Of a stretch of DNA of 64,000 nt, positions 36,064-49,969 are shown one piece after another (position 1 is the stretch's first letter; every line of letters starts with the position of its first letter). The notes under the pieces are model-generated. The model had not been told where the DNA came from, ran no database searches, and worked only from the letters and a program-made list of their open reading frames with translations. This DNA is from Henricia sp. BOLD:AAB3569 (taxonomy: Eukaryota > Echinodermata > Asteroidea > Spinulosida > Echinasteridae): positions 1,674,001-1,738,000 of the forward strand of contig JBBELK010000213.1 of assembly GCA_037783545.1 (NCBI GenBank), in the 5' to 3' direction. Both the position numbers and the translations under genes were made by a program.

Positions 36064-36650
36064 CGCAAACCTGTTAAGCATTCGTCTACGACCATACCAC
36101 ATTGAATACACCGGTTCCCGTCTGATCACCGCAGTTAAGCAATGTTGGGCTCGGTCAGTACTTCGGTGGGAGACCACCTGGGAATACCGAGTGTCGTAGG
36201 CACTTTTGTTTTGTCGAGTAAAATATTGTTCTTCAGTAAACGTTTCCAATTACGCAAACCTGTTAAGCATTCGTCTACGACCATACCACATTGAATACAC
36301 CGGTTCCCGTCTGATCACCGCAGTTAAGCAACGTTGGGCTCGGTCAGTACTTCGGTGGGAGACCACCTGGGAATACCGAGTGTCGTAGGCACTTTTGTTT
36401 TGTCGAGTAAAATATTGTTCTTCAGTAAACGTTTAAAATTACGCAAACCTGTTAAGCATTCGTCTACGACCATACCACATTGAATACACCGGTTCCCGTC
36501 TGATCACCGCAGTTAAGCAACGTTGGGCTCGGTCAGTACTTCGGTGGGAGACCACCTGGGAATACCTAGTGTCGTAGGCACTTTTGTTTTGTCGAGTAAA
36601 ATATTGTTCTTCAGTAAACGTTTAAAATTACGCAAACCTGTTAAGCATTC

Positions 36651-36766
36651 GTCTACGACCATACCACATTGAATACACCGGTTCCCGTCTGATCACCGCA
36701 GTTAAGCAACGTTGGGCTCGGTCAGTTTCTGTGGGAGACCACCTGGGAATACCGAGTGTCGTAGGC
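36651..36766 (+). pseudogene. Box C deletion 5S copy 3
   Basis: Same allele, 1,888 bp (10 units) downstream of copy 2. Confidence 0.7.
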
Positions 36767-38727
36767 ACTTTTGTTTTGTCGAGTAAAATATTGTTCTTCA
36801 GTAAACGTTTAAAATTACGCAAACCTGTTAAGCATTCGTCTACGACCATACCACATTGAATACACCGCTTCCCGTCTGATCACCGCAGTTAAGCAACGTT
36901 GGGCTCGGTCAGTACTTCGGTGGGAGACCACCTGGGAATACCGAGTGTCGCAGGCACTTTTGTTTTGTCGAGTAAAATATTGTTCTTCAGTAAACGTTTA
37001 AAATTACGCAAACCTGTTAAGCATTCGTCTACGACCATACCACATTGAATACACCGGTTCCCGTCTGATCACCGCAGTTAAGCAACGTTGGGCTCGGTCA
37101 GTACTTCGGTGGGAGACCACCTAGGAATACCGAGTGTCGTAGGCACTTTTGTTTTGTCGAGTAAAATATTGTTCTTCAGTAAACGTTTAAAATTACGCAA
37201 ACCTGTTAAGCATTCGTCTACGACCATACCACATTGAATACACCGGTTCCCGTCTGATCACCGCAGTTAAGCAACGTTGGGCTCGGTCAGTACTTCGGTG
37301 GGAGACCACCTGGGAATACCGAGTGTCGTAGGCACTTTTGTTTTGTCGAGTAAAATATTGTTCTTCAGTAAACGTTTAAAATTACGCAAACCTGTTAAGC
37401 ATTCGTCTACGACCATACCACATTGAATACACCGGTTCCCGTCTGATCACCGCAGTTAAGCAACGTTGGGCTCGGTCAGTACTTCGGTGGGAGACCACCT
37501 GGGAATACCTAGTGTCGTAGGCACTTTTGTTTTGTCGAGTAAAATATTGTTCTTCAGTAAACGTTTCCAATTACGCAAACCTGTTAAGCATTCGTCTACG
37601 ACCATACCACATTGAATACACCGGTTCCCGTCTGATCACCGCAGTTAAGCAACGTTGGGCTCGGTCAGTACTTCGGTGGGAGACCACCTGGGAATACCGA
37701 GTGTCGTAGGCACTTTTGTTTTGTCGAGTAAAATATTGTTCTTCAGTAAACGTTTAAAATTACGCAAACCTGTTAAGCATTCGTCTACGACCATACCACA
37801 TTGAATACACCGGTTCCCGTCTGATCACCGCAGTTAAGCAACGTTGGGCTCGGTCAGTACTTCGGTGGGAGACCACCTGGGAATACCTAGTGTCGTAGGC
37901 ACTTTTGTTTTGTCGAGTAAAATATTGTTCTTCAGTAAACGTTTAAAATTACGCAAACCTGTTAAGCATTCGTCTACGACCATACCACATTGAATACACC
38001 GCTTCCCGTCTGATCACCGCAGTTAAGCAACGTTGGGCTCGGTCAGTACTTCGGTGGGAGACCACCTGGGAATACCGAGTGTCGCAGGCACTTTTGTTTT
38101 GTCGAGTAAAATATTGTTCTTCAGTAAACGTTTAAAATTACGCAAACCTGTTAAGCATTCGTCTACGACCATACCACATTGAATACACCGGTTCCCGTCT
38201 GATCACCGCAGTTAAGCAACGTTGGGCTCGGTCAGTACTTCGGTGGGAGACCACCTGGGAATACCGAGTGTCGTAGGCACTTTTGTTTTGTCGAGTAAAA
38301 TATTGTTCTTCAGTAAACGTTTCCAATTACGCAAACCTGTTAAGCATTCGTCTACGACCATACCACATTGAATACACCGGTTCCCGTCTGATCACCGCAG
38401 TTAAGCAACGTTGGGCTCGGTCAGTACTTCGGTGGGAGACCACCTGGGAATACCGAGTGTCGTAGGCACTTTTGTTTTGTCGAGTAAAATATTGTTCTTC
38501 AGTAAACGTTTAAAATTACGCAAACCTGTTAAGCATTCGTCTACGACCATACCACATTGAATACACCGGTTCCCGTCTGATCACCGCAGTTAAGCAACGT
38601 TGGGCTCGGTCAGTACTTCGGTGGGAGACCACCTGGGAATACCTAGTGTCGTAGGCACTTTTGTTTTGTCGAGTAAAATATTGTTCTTCAGTAAACGTTT
38701 AAAATTACGCAAACCTGTTAAGCATTC

Positions 38728-38843
38728 GTCTACGACCATACCACATTGAATACACCGGTTCCCGTCTGATCACCGCAGTTAAGCAACGTTGGGCTCGGTC
38801 AGTTTCTGTGGGAGACCACCTGGGAATACCGAGTGTCGTAGGC
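38728..38843 (+). pseudogene. Box C deletion 5S copy 4
   Basis: Same allele. This is the one unit missing from the duplicate of this region near 53.7 kb. Confidence 0.7.
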
Positions 38844-39670
38844 ACTTTTGTTTTGTCGAGTAAAATATTGTTCTTCAGTAAACGTTTAAAATTACGCAAA
38901 CCTGTTAAGCATTCGTCTACGACCATACCACATTGAATACACCGCTTCCCGTCTGATCACCGCAGTTAAGCAACGTTGGGCTCGGTCAGTACTTCGGTGG
39001 GAGACCACCTGGGAATACCGAGTGTCGCAGGCACTTTTGTTTTGTCGAGTAAAATATTGTTCTTCAGTAAACGTTTAAAATTACGCAAACCTGTTAAGCA
39101 TTCGTCTACGACCATACCACATTGAATACACCGGTTCCCGTCTGATCACCGCAGTTAAGCAACGTTGGGCTCGGTCAGTACTTCGGTGGGAGACCACCTG
39201 GGAATACCGAGTGTCGTAGGCACTTTTGTTTTGTCGAGTAAAATATTGTTCTTCAGTAAACGTTTAAAATTACGCAAACCTGTTAAGCATTCGTCTACGA
39301 CCATACCACATTGAATACACCGGTTCCCGTCTGATCACCGCAGTTAAGCAACGTTGGGCTCGGTCAGTACTTCGGTGGGAGACCACCTGGGAATACCGAG
39401 TGTCGTAGGCACTTTTGTTTTGTCGAGTAAAATATTGTTCTTCAGTAAACGTTTAAAATTACGCAAACCTGTTAAGCATTCGTCTACGACCATACCACAT
39501 TGAATACACCGGTTCCCGTCTGATCACCGCAGTTAAGCAACGTTGGGCTCGGTCAGTACTTCGGTGGGAGACCACCTGGGAATACCTAGTGTCGTAGGCA
39601 CTTTTGTTTTGTCGAGTAAAATATTGTTCTTCAGTAAACGTTTCCAATTACGCAAACCTGTTAAGCATTC

Positions 39671-41560
39671 GTCTACGACCATACCACATTGAATACACCG
39701 GTTCCCGTCTGATCACTGCAGTTAAGCAACGTTGGGCTCGGTCAGTACTTCGGTGGGAGACCACCTGGGAATACCGAGTGTCGTAGGCACTTTTGTTTTG
39801 TCGAGTAAAATATTGTTCTTCAGTAAACGTTTAAAATTACGCAAACCTGTTAAGCATTCGTCTACGACCATACCACATTGAATACACCGGTTCCCGTCTG
39901 ATCACCGCAGTTAAGCAACGTTGGGCTCGGTCAGTACTTCGGTGGGAGACCACCTGGGAATACCTAGTGTTGTAGGCACTTTTGTTTTGTCGAGTAAAAT
40001 ATTGTTCTTCAGTAAACGTTTCTAATTACGCAAACCTGTTAAGCATTCGTCTACGACCATACCACATTGAATACACCGGTTCCCGTCTGATCACCGCAGT
40101 TAAGCAACGTTGGGCTCGGTCAGTACTTCGGTGGGAGACCACCTGGGAATACCTAGTGTCGTAGGCACTTTTGTTTTGTCGAGTAAAATATTGTTCTTCA
40201 GTAAACGTTTCCAATTACGCAAACCTGTTAAGCATTCGTCTACGACCATACCACATTGAATACACCGGTTCCCGTCTGATCACCGCAGTTAAGCAACGTT
40301 GGGCTCGGTCAGTACTTCGGTGGGAGACCACCTTGGAATACCGAGTGTCGTAGGCACTTTTGTTTTGTCGAGTAAAATATTGTTCTTCAGTAAACGTTTA
40401 AAATTACGCAAACCTGTTAAGCATTCGTCTACGACCATACCACATTGAATACACCGGTTCCCGTCTGATCACCGCAGTTAAGCAACGTTGGGCTCGGTCA
40501 GTACTTCGGTGGGAGACCACCTGGGAATACCTAGTGTCGTAGGCACTTTTGTTTTGTCGAGTAAAATATTGTTCTTCAGTAAACGTTTAAAATTACGCAA
40601 ACCTGTTAAGCATTCGTCTACGACCATACCACATTGAATACACCGGTTCCCGTCTGATCACTGCAGTTAAGCAACGTTGGGCTCGGTCAGTACTTCGGTG
40701 GGAGACCACCTGGGAATACCGAGTGTCGTAGGCACTTTTGTTTTGTCGAGTAAAATATTGTTCTTCAGTAAACGTTTAAAATTACGCAAACCTGTTAAGC
40801 ATTCGTCTACGACCATACCACATTGAATACACCGGTTCCCGTCTGATCACCGCAGTTAAGCAACGTTGGGCTCGGTCAGTACTTCGGTGGGAGACCACCT
40901 GGGAATACCTAGTGTTGTAGGCACTTTTGTTTTGTCGAGTAAAATATTGTTCTTCAGTAAACGTTTCTAATTACGCAAACCTGTTAAGCATTCGTCTACG
41001 ACCATACCACATTGAATACACCGGTTCCCGTCTGATCACCGCAGTTAAGCAACGTTGGGCTCGGTCAGTACTTCGGTGGGAGACCACCTGGGAATACCTA
41101 GTGTCGTAGGCACTTTTGTTTTGTCGAGTAAAATATTGTTCTTCAGTAAACGTTTCCAATTACGCAAACCTGTTAAGCATTCGTCTACGACCATACCACA
41201 TTGAATACACCGGTTCCCGTCTGATCACCGCAGTTAAGCAACGTTGGGCTCGGTCAGTACTTCGGTGGGAGACCACCTTGGAATACCGAGTGTCGTAGGC
41301 ACTTTTGTTTTGTCGAGTAAAATATTGTTCTTCAGTAAACGTTTAAAATTACGCAAACCTGTTAAGCATTCGTCTACGACCATACCACATTGAATACACC
41401 GGTTCCCGTCTGATCACCGCAGTTAAGCAACGTTGGGCTCGGTCAGTACTTCGGTGGGAGACCACCTGGGAATACCTAGTGTCGTAGGCACTTTTGTTTT
41501 GTCGAGTAAAATATTGTTCTTCAGTAAACGTTTAAAATTACGCAAACCTGTTAAGCATTC
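39671..41560. repeat. Tandem 945-bp (five-unit) duplication
   Basis: Genes 39671-40427 and 40616-41372 carry the same series: C47T, G106T, TTTCTAATTA promoter, G97T with TTTCCAATTA, G106T. The first gene of the second copy has the AA promoter rather than CC. The pair recurs at 54,575-56,464. Confidence 0.88.
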
Positions 41561-44500
41561 GTCTACGACCATACCACATTGAATACACCGGTTCCCGTCT
41601 GATCACCGCAGTTAAGCAACGTTGGGCTCGGTCAGTACTTCGGTGGGAGACCACCTGGGAATACCGAGTGTCGTAGGCACTTTTGTTTTTAATAAAATAT
41701 TGTTCTTCAGTAAACGTTTAAAATTACGCAAACCTGTTAAGCATTCGTCTACGACCATATCACATTGAATACACCGGTTCCCGTCTGATCACCGCAGTTA
41801 AGCAACATTGGGCTCGGTCAGTACTTCGGTGGGAGACCACCTGGGAATACCGAGTGTCGTAGGCACTTTTGTTTTGTCGAGTAAAATATTGTTCTTCAGT
41901 AAACGTTTAAAATTACGCAAACCTGTTAAGCATTCGTCTACGACCATACCACATTGAATACACCGGTTCCCGTCTGATCACCGCAGTTAAGCAACGTTGG
42001 GCTCGGTCAGTACTTCGGTGGGAGACCACCTGGGAATACCTAGTGTCGTACGCACTTTTGTTTTGTCGAGTAAAATATTGTTCTTCAGTAAACGTTTCCA
42101 ATTACGCAAACCTGTTAAGCATTCGTCTACGACCATACCACATTGAATACACCGGTTCCCGTCTGATCACCGCAGTTAAGCAACGTTGGGCTCGGTCAGT
42201 ACTTCGGTGGGAGACCACCTGGGAATACCGAGTGTCGTAGGCACTTTTGTTTTGTCGAGTAAAATATTGTTCTTCAGTAAACGTTTAAAATTACGCAAAC
42301 CTGTTAAGCATTCGTCTACGACCATACCACATTGAATACACCGGTTCCCGTCTGATCACCGCAGTTAAGCAACGTTGGGCTCGGTCAGTACTTCGGTGGG
42401 AGACCACCTGGGAATACCGAGTGTCGTAGGCACTTTTGTTTTTAGTAAAATATTGTTCTTCAGTAAACGTTTACAATTACGCAAACCTGTTAAGCATTCG
42501 TCTACGACCATACCACATTGAATACACCGGTTCCCGTCTGATCACCGCAGTTAAGCAACGTTGGGCTCGGTCAGTACTTCGGTGGGAGACCACCTGGGAA
42601 TACCGAGTGTCGTAGGCACTTTTGTTTTGTCGAGTAAAATATTGTTCTTCAGTAAACGTTTAAAATTACGCAAACCTGTTAAGCATTCGTCTACGACCAT
42701 ACCACATTGAATACACCGGTTCCCGTCTGATCACCGCAGTTAAGCAACGTTGGGCTCGGTCAGTACTTCGGTGGGAGACCACCTGGGAATACCGAGTGTC
42801 GTAGGCACTTTTGTTTTGTCGAGTAAAATATTGTTCTTCAGTAAACGTTTAAAATTACGCAAACCTGTTAAGCATTCGTCTACGACCATACCACATTGAA
42901 TACACCGGTTCCCGTCTGATCACCGCAGTTAAGCAACGTTGGGCTCGGTCAGTACTTCGGTGGGAGACCACCTGGGAATACCGAGTGTCGTAGGCACTTT
43001 TGTTTTTAGTAAAATATTGTTCTTCAGTAAACGTTTAAAATTACGCAAACCTGTTAAGCATTCGTCTACGACCATACCACATTGAATACACCGGTTCCCG
43101 TCTGATCACCGCAGTTAAGCAACGTTGGGCTCGGTCAGTACTTCGGTGGGAGACCACCTGGGAATACCGAGTGTCGTAGGCACTTTTGTTTTGTCGAGTA
43201 AAATATTGTTCTTCAGTAAACGTTTAAAATTACGCAAACCTGTTAAGCATTCGTCTACGACCATACCACATTGAATACACCGGTTCCCGTCTGATCACCG
43301 CAGTTAAGCAACGTTGGGCTCGGTCAGTACTTCGGTGGGAGACCACCTGGGAATACCGAGTGTCGTAGGCACTTTTGTTTTGTCGAGTAAAATATTGTTC
43401 TTCAGTAAACGTTTAAAATTACGCAAACCTGTTAAGCATTCGTCTACGACCATACCACATTGAATACACCGGTTCCCGTCTGATCACCGCAGTTAAGCAA
43501 CGTTGGGCTCGGTCAGTACTTCGGTGGGAGACCACCTGGGAATACCGAGTGTCGTAGGCACTTTTGTTTTTAGTAAAATATTATTCTTCAGTAAACGTTT
43601 AAAATTACGCAAACCTGTTAAGCATTCGTCTACGACCATATCACATTGAATACACCGGTTCCCGTCTGATCACCGCAGTTAAGCAACATTGGGCTCGGTC
43701 AGTACTTCGGTGGGAGACCACCTGGGAATACCGAGTGTCGTAGGCACTTTTGTTTTGTCGAGTAAAATATTGTTCTTCAGTAAACGTTTAAAATTACGCA
43801 AACCTGTTAAGCATTCGTCTACGACCATACCACATTGAATACACCGGTTCCCGTCTGATCACCGCAGTTAAGCAACGTTGGGCTCGGTCAGTACTTCGGT
43901 GGGAGACCACCTGGGAATACCTAGTGTCGTACGCACTTTTGTTTTGTCGAGTAAAATATTGTTCTTCAGTAAACGTTTCCAATTACGCAAACCTGTTAAG
44001 CATTCGTCTACGACCATACCACATTGAATACACCGGTTCCCGTCTGATCACCGCAGTTAAGCAACGTTGGGCTCGGTCAGTACTTCGGTGGGAGACCACC
44101 TGGGAATACCGAGTGTCGTAGGCACTTTTGTTTTGTCGAGTAAAATATTGTTCTTCAGTAAACGTTTAAAATTACGCAAACCTGTTAAGCATTCGTCTAC
44201 GACCATACCACATTGAATACACCGGTTCCCGTCTGATCACCGCAGTTAAGCAACGTTGGGCTCGGTCAGTACTTCGGTGGGAGACCACCTGGGAATACCG
44301 AGTGTCGTAGGCACTTTTGTTTTTAGTAAAATATTGTTCTTCAGTAAACGTTTACAATTACGCAAACCTGTTAAGCATTCGTCTACGACCATACCACATT
44401 GAATACACCGGTTCCCGTCTGATCACCGCAGTTAAGCAACGTTGGGCTCGGTCAGTACTTCGGTGGGAGACCACCTGGGAATACCGAGTGTCGTAGGCAC

Positions 44501-45062
44501 TTTTGTTTTGTCGAGTAAAATATTGTTCTTCAGTAAACGTTTAAAATTACGCAAACCTGTTAAGCATTCGTCTACGACCATACCACATTGAATACACCGG
44601 TTCCCGTCTGATCACCGCAGTTAAGCAACGTTGGGCTCGGTCAGTACTTCGGTGGGAGACCACCTGGGAATACCGAGTGTCGTAGGCACTTTTGTTTTGT
44701 CGAGTAAAATATTGTTCTTCAGTAAACGTTTAAAATTACGCAAACCTGTTAAGCATTCGTCTACGACCATACCACATTGAATACACCGGTTCCCGTCTGA
44801 TCACCGCAGTTAAGCAACGTTGGGCTCGGTCAGTACTTCGGTGGGAGACCACCTGGGAATACCGAGTGTCGTAGGCACTTTTGTTTTTAGTAAAATATTG
44901 TTCTTCAGTAAACGTTTAAAATTACGCAAACCTGTTAAGCATTCGTCTACGACCATACCACATTGAATACACCGGTTCCCGTCTGATCACCGCAGTTAAG
45001 CAACGTTGGGCTCGGTCAGTACTTCGGTGGGAGACCACCTGGGAATACCGAGTGTCGTAGGC
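40238..45062 (+). rRNA. 5S rRNA genes 214-239 (26 tandem copies)
   Basis: Starts: 40238, 40427, 40616, 40805, 40994, 41183, 41372, 41561, 41747, 41936, 42125, 42314, 42500, 42689, 42878, 43064, 43253, 43442, 43628, 43817, 44006, 44195, 44381, 44570, 44759 and 44945. Genes 40238 and 41183 have G97T; 40616 has C47T; 41747 and 43628 have C14T plus G61A; 41936 and 43817 have G106T plus G116C. Genes 42500 and 44381 have TTTACAATTA upstream, 40994 has TTTCTAATTA, and 40238, 41183, 42125 and 44006 have TTTCCAATTA. Confidence 0.97.
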
Positions 45063-45508
45063 ACTTTTGTTTTGTCGAGTAAAATATTGTTCTTCAGTAA
45101 ACGTTTAAAATTACGCAAACCTGTTAAGCATTCGTCTACGACCATACCACATTGAATACACCGGTTCCCGTCTGATCACCGCAGTTAAGCAACGTTGGGC
45201 TCGGTCAGTACTTCGGTGGGAGACCACCTGGGAATACCGAGTGTCGTAGGCACTTTTGTTTTGTCGAGTAAAATATTGTTCTTCAGTAAACGTTTAAAAT
45301 TACGCAAACCTGTTAAGCATTCGTCTACGACCATACCACATTGAATACACCGGTTCCCGTCTGATCACCGCAGTTAAGCAACGTTGGGCTCGGTCAGTAC
45401 TTCGGTGGGAGACCACCTGGGAATACCGAGTGTCGTAGGCACTTTTGTTTTTAGTAAAATATTATTCTTCAGTAAACGTTTAAAATTACGCAAACCTGTT
45501 AAGCATTC
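41747..45508. repeat. Tandem 1,881-bp (ten-unit) duplication
   Basis: Units 41,747-43,627 and 43,628-45,508 share C14T/G61A, then G106T/G116C, then TTTCC, then a short spacer and TTTACA promoter, with short spacers at the same places. Each copy is 1,881 bp, that is seven 189-bp and three 186-bp steps. Confidence 0.9.
42470..42479 (+). promoter_or_regulatory. Upstream element variant TTTACAATTA
   Basis: An intermediate between TTTAAAATTA and TTTCCAATTA. It is found before genes 24018, 42500, 44381 and 57404. The last three are copies of one unit made by segmental duplication. Confidence 0.8.
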
Positions 45509-48154
45509 GTCTACGACCATACCATATTGAATACACCGGTTCCCGTCTGATCACCGCAGTTAAGCAACGTTGGGCTCGGTCAGTACTTCGGTGGGAGACC
45601 ACCTGGGAATACCGAGTGTCGTAGGCACTTTTGTTTTGTCGAGTAAAATATTGTTCTTCAGTAAACGTTTAAAATTACGCAAACCTGTTAAGCATTCGTC
45701 TACGACCATACCACATTGAATACACCGGTTCCCGTCTGATCACCGCAGTTAAGCAACGTTGGGCTCGGTCAGTACTTCGGTGGGAGACCACCTGGGAATA
45801 CCTAGTGTCGTAGGCACTTTTGTTTTGTCGAGTAAAATATTGTTCTTCAGTAAACGTTTCCAATTACGCAAACCTGTTAAGCATTCGTCTACGACCATAC
45901 CACATTGAATACACCGGTTCCCGTCTGATCACCGCAGTTAAGCAACGTTGGGCTCGGTCAGTACTTCGGTGGGAGACCACCTGGGAATACCGAGTGTCGT
46001 AGGCACTTTTGTTTTGTCGAGTAAAATATTGTTCTTCAGTAAACGTTTAAAATTACGCAAACCTGTTAAGCATTCGTCTACGACCATACCACATTGAATA
46101 CACCGGTTCCCGTCTGATCACCGCAGTTAAGCAACGTTGGGCTCGGTCAGTACTTCGGTGGGAGACCACCTGGGAATACCTAGTGTCGTAGGCACTTTTG
46201 TTTTGTCGAGTAAAATATTGTTCTTCAGTAAACGTTTAAAATTACGCAAACCTGTTAAGCATTCGTCTACGACCATACCACATTGAATACACCGCTTCCC
46301 GTCTGATCACCGCAGTTAAGCAACGTTGGGCTCGGTCAGTACTTCGGTGGGAGACCACCTGGGAATACCGAGTGTCGCAGGCACTTTTGTTTTGTCGAGT
46401 AAAATATTGTTCTTCAGTAAACGTTTAAAATTACGCAAACCTGTTAAGCATTCGTCTACGACCATACCACATTGAATACACCGCTTCCCGTCTGATCACC
46501 GCAGTTAAGCAACGTTGGGCTCGGTCAGTACTTCGGTGGGAGACCACCTGGGAATACCGAGTGTCGCAGGCACTTTTGTTTTGTCGAGTAAAATATTGTT
46601 CTTCAGTAAACGTTTAAAATTACGCAAACCTGTTAAGCATTCGTCTACGACCATACCACATTGAATACACCGGTTCCCGTCTGATCACCGCAGTTAAGCA
46701 ACGTTGGGCTCGGTCAGTACTTCGGTGGGAGACCACCTGGGAATACCGAGTGTCGTAGGCACTTTTGTTTTGTCGAGTAAAATATTGTTCTTCAGTAAAC
46801 GTTTAAAATTACGCAAACCTGTTAAGCATTCGTCTACGACCATACCACATTGAATACACCGGTTCCCGTCTGATCACCGCAGTTAAGCAACGTTGGGCTC
46901 GGTCAGTACTTCGGTGGGAGACCACCTGGGAATACCTAGTGTCGTAGGCACTTTTGTTTTGTCGAGTAAAATATTGTTCTTCAGTAAACGTTTCCAATTA
47001 CGCAAACCTGTTAAGCATTCGTCTACGACCATACCACATTGAATACACCGGTTCCCGTCTGATCACCGCAGTTAAGCAACGTTGGGCTCGGTCAGTACTT
47101 CGGTGGCAGACCACCTGGGAATACCGAGTGTCGTAGGCACTTTTGTTTTGTCGAGTAAAATATTGTTCTTCAGTAAACGTTTAAAATTACGCAAACCTGT
47201 TAAGCATTCGTCTACGACCATACCACATTGAATACACCGGTTCCCGTCTGATCACCGCAGTTAAGCAACGTTGGGCTCGGTCAGTACTTCGGTGGGAGAC
47301 CACCTGGGAATACCTAGTGTCGTAGGCACTTTTGTTTTGTCGAGTAAAATATTGTTCTTCAGTAAACGTTTAAAATTACGCAAACCTGTTAAGCATTCGT
47401 CTACGACCATACCACATTGAATACACCGCTTCCCGTCTGATCACCGCAGTTAAGCAACGTTGGGCTCGGTCAGTACTTCGGTGGGAGACCACCTGGGAAT
47501 ACCGAGTGTCGCAGGCACTTTTGTTTTGTCGAGTAAAATATTGTTCTTCAGTAAACGTTTAAAATTACGCAAACCTGTTAAGCATTCGTCTACGACCATA
47601 CCACATTGAATACACCGGTTCCCGTCTGATCACCGCAGTTAAGCAACGTTGGGCTCGGTCAGTACTTCGGTGGGAGACCACCTGGGAATACCGAGTGTCG
47701 TAGGCACTTTTGTTTTGTCGAGTAAAATATTGTTCTTCAGTAAACGTTTCCAATTACGCAAACCTGTTAAGCATTCGTCTACGACCATACCACATTGAAT
47801 ACACCGGTTCCCGTCTGATCACCGCAGTTAAGCAACGTTGGGCTCGGTCAGTACTTCGGTGGGAGACCACCTGGGAATACCGAGTGTCGTAGGCACTTTT
47901 GTTTTGTCGAGTAAAATATTGTTCTTCAGTAAACGTTTAAAATTACGCAAACCTGTTAAGCATTCGTCTACGACCATACCACATTGAATACACCGGTTCC
48001 CGTCTGATCACCGCAGTTAAGCAACGTTGGGCTCGGTCAGTACTTCGGTGGGAGACCACCTCGGAATACCTAGTGTCGTAGGCACTTTTGTTTTGTCGAG
48101 TAAAATATTGTTCTTCAGTAAACGTTTAAAATTACGCAAACCTGTTAAGCATTC

Positions 48155-48270
48155 GTCTACGACCATACCACATTGAATACACCGGTTCCCGTCTGATCAC
48201 CGCAGTTAAGCAACGTTGGGCTCGGTCAGTTTCTGTGGGAGACCACCTGGGAATACCGAGTGTCGTAGGC
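48155..48270 (+). pseudogene. Box C deletion 5S copy 5
   Basis: Same allele. The gene before it has G97C (CCTCGG), a marker shared only with the gene before copy 6. Confidence 0.7.
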
Positions 48271-49853
48271 ACTTTTGTTTTGTCGAGTAAAATATTGTTC
48301 TTCAGTAAACGTTTAAAATTACGCAAACCTGTTAAGCATTCGTCTACGACCATACCACATTGAATACACCGCTTCCCGTCTGATCACCGCAGTTAAGCAA
48401 CGTTGGGCTCGGTCAGTACTTCGGTGGGAGACCACCTGGGAATACCGAGTGTCGCAGGCACTTTTGTTTTGTCGAGTAAAATATTGTTCTTCAGTAAACG
48501 TTTAAAATTACGCAAACCTGTTAAGCATTCGTCTACGACCATACCACATTGAATACACCGGTTCCCGTCTGATCACCGCAGTTAAGCAACGTTGGGCTCG
48601 GTCAGTACTTCGGTGGGAGACCACCTGGGAATACCGAGTGTCGTAGGCACTTTTGTTTTGTCGAGTAAAATATTGTTCTTCAGTAAACGTTTAAAATTAC
48701 GCAAACCTGTTAAGCATTCGTCTACGACCATACCACATTGAATACACCGGTTCCCGTCTGATCACCGCAGTTAAGCAACGTTGGGCTCGGTCAGTACTTC
48801 GGTGGGAGACCACCTGGGAATACCGAGTGTCGTAGGCACTTTTGTTTTGTCGAGTAAAATATTGTTCTTCAGTAAACGTTTAAAATTACGCAAACCTGTT
48901 AAGCATTCGTCTACGACCATACCACATTGAATACACCGGTTCCCGTCTGATCACCGCAGTTAAGCAACGTTGGGCTCGGTCAGTACTTCGGTGGGAGACC
49001 ACCTGGGAATACCTAGTGTCGTAGGCACTTTTGTTTTGTCGAGTAAAATATTGTTCTTCAGTAAACGTTTCCAATTACGCAAACCTGTTAAGCATTCGTC
49101 TACGACCATACCACATTGAATACACCGGTTCCCGTCTGATCACTGCAGTTAAGCAACGTTGGGCTCGGTCAGTACTTCGGTGGGAGACCACCTGGGAATA
49201 CCGAGTGTCGTAGGCACTTTTGTTTTGTCGAGTAAAATATTGTTCTTCAGTAAACGTTTAAAATTACGCAAACCTGTTAAGCATTCGTCTACGACCATAC
49301 CACATTGAATACACCGGTTCCCGTCTGATCACCGCAGTTAAGCAACGTTGGGCTCGGTCAGTACTTCGGTGGGAGACCACCTGGGAATACCGAGTGTCGT
49401 AGGCACTTTTGTTTTGTCGAGTAAAATATTGTTCTTCAGTAAACGTTTCCAATTACGCAAACCTGTTAAGCATTCGTCTACGACCATACCACATTGAATA
49501 CACCGGTTCCCGTCTGATCACCGCAGTTAAGCAACGTTGGGCTCGGTCAGTACTTCGGTGGGAGACCACCTGGGAATACCGAGTGTCGTAGGCACTTTTG
49601 TTTTGTCGAGTAAAATATTGTTCTTCAGTAAACGTTTAAAATTACGCAAACCTGTTAAGCATTCGTCTACGACCATACCACATTGAATACACCGGTTCCC
49701 GTCTGATCACCGCAGTTAAGCAACGTTGGGCTCGGTCAGTACTTCGGTGGGAGACCACCTCGGAATACCTAGTGTCGTAGGCACTTTTGTTTTGTCGAGT
49801 AAAATATTGTTCTTCAGTAAACGTTTAAAATTACGCAAACCTGTTAAGCATTC

Positions 49854-49969
49854 GTCTACGACCATACCACATTGAATACACCGGTTCCCGTCTGATCACC
49901 GCAGTTAAGCAACGTTGGGCTCGGTCAGTTTCTGTGGGAGACCACCTGGGAATACCGAGTGTCGTAGGC
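49854..49969 (+). pseudogene. Box C deletion 5S copy 6
   Basis: Same allele. It corresponds to copy 2 in the large segmental duplication (offset 15,091). Confidence 0.7.

Larger units (their letters stand above)
35139..40166 (+). rRNA. 5S rRNA genes 187-213 (27 tandem copies)
   Basis: Starts: 35139, 35328, 35517, 35706, 35895, 36084, 36273, 36462, 36651, 36838, 37027, 37216, 37405, 37594, 37783, 37972, 38161, 38350, 38539, 38728, 38915, 39104, 39293, 39482, 39671, 39860 and 40049. All spacers here are the 71-bp type. Genes 35706 and 39671 carry C47T (new CTGCAG); 36084 carries C60T; 37027 carries G97A; 36838, 37972 and 38915 are G31C/T114C; 36651 and 38728 carry the deletion. Genes 36084 and 40049 have a TTTCTAATTA promoter. 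Confidence 0.97.
34121..43332. repeat. Large segmental duplication, copy A (about 9.2 kb)
   Basis: The order of marker variants here (deletion, G31C, C47T, C60T, G97A, TTTCT promoters, G97T, C14T/G61A, G116C, TTTACA promoter and the short spacers) recurs in the same order at 49.2-58.2 kb. The offset is 15,091 bp up to 38.5 kb and 14,904 bp after it; the 187-bp difference is exactly one unit (38,728). The edges are set by the first markers that disagree, so they are approximate to one unit. Confidence 0.88.
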
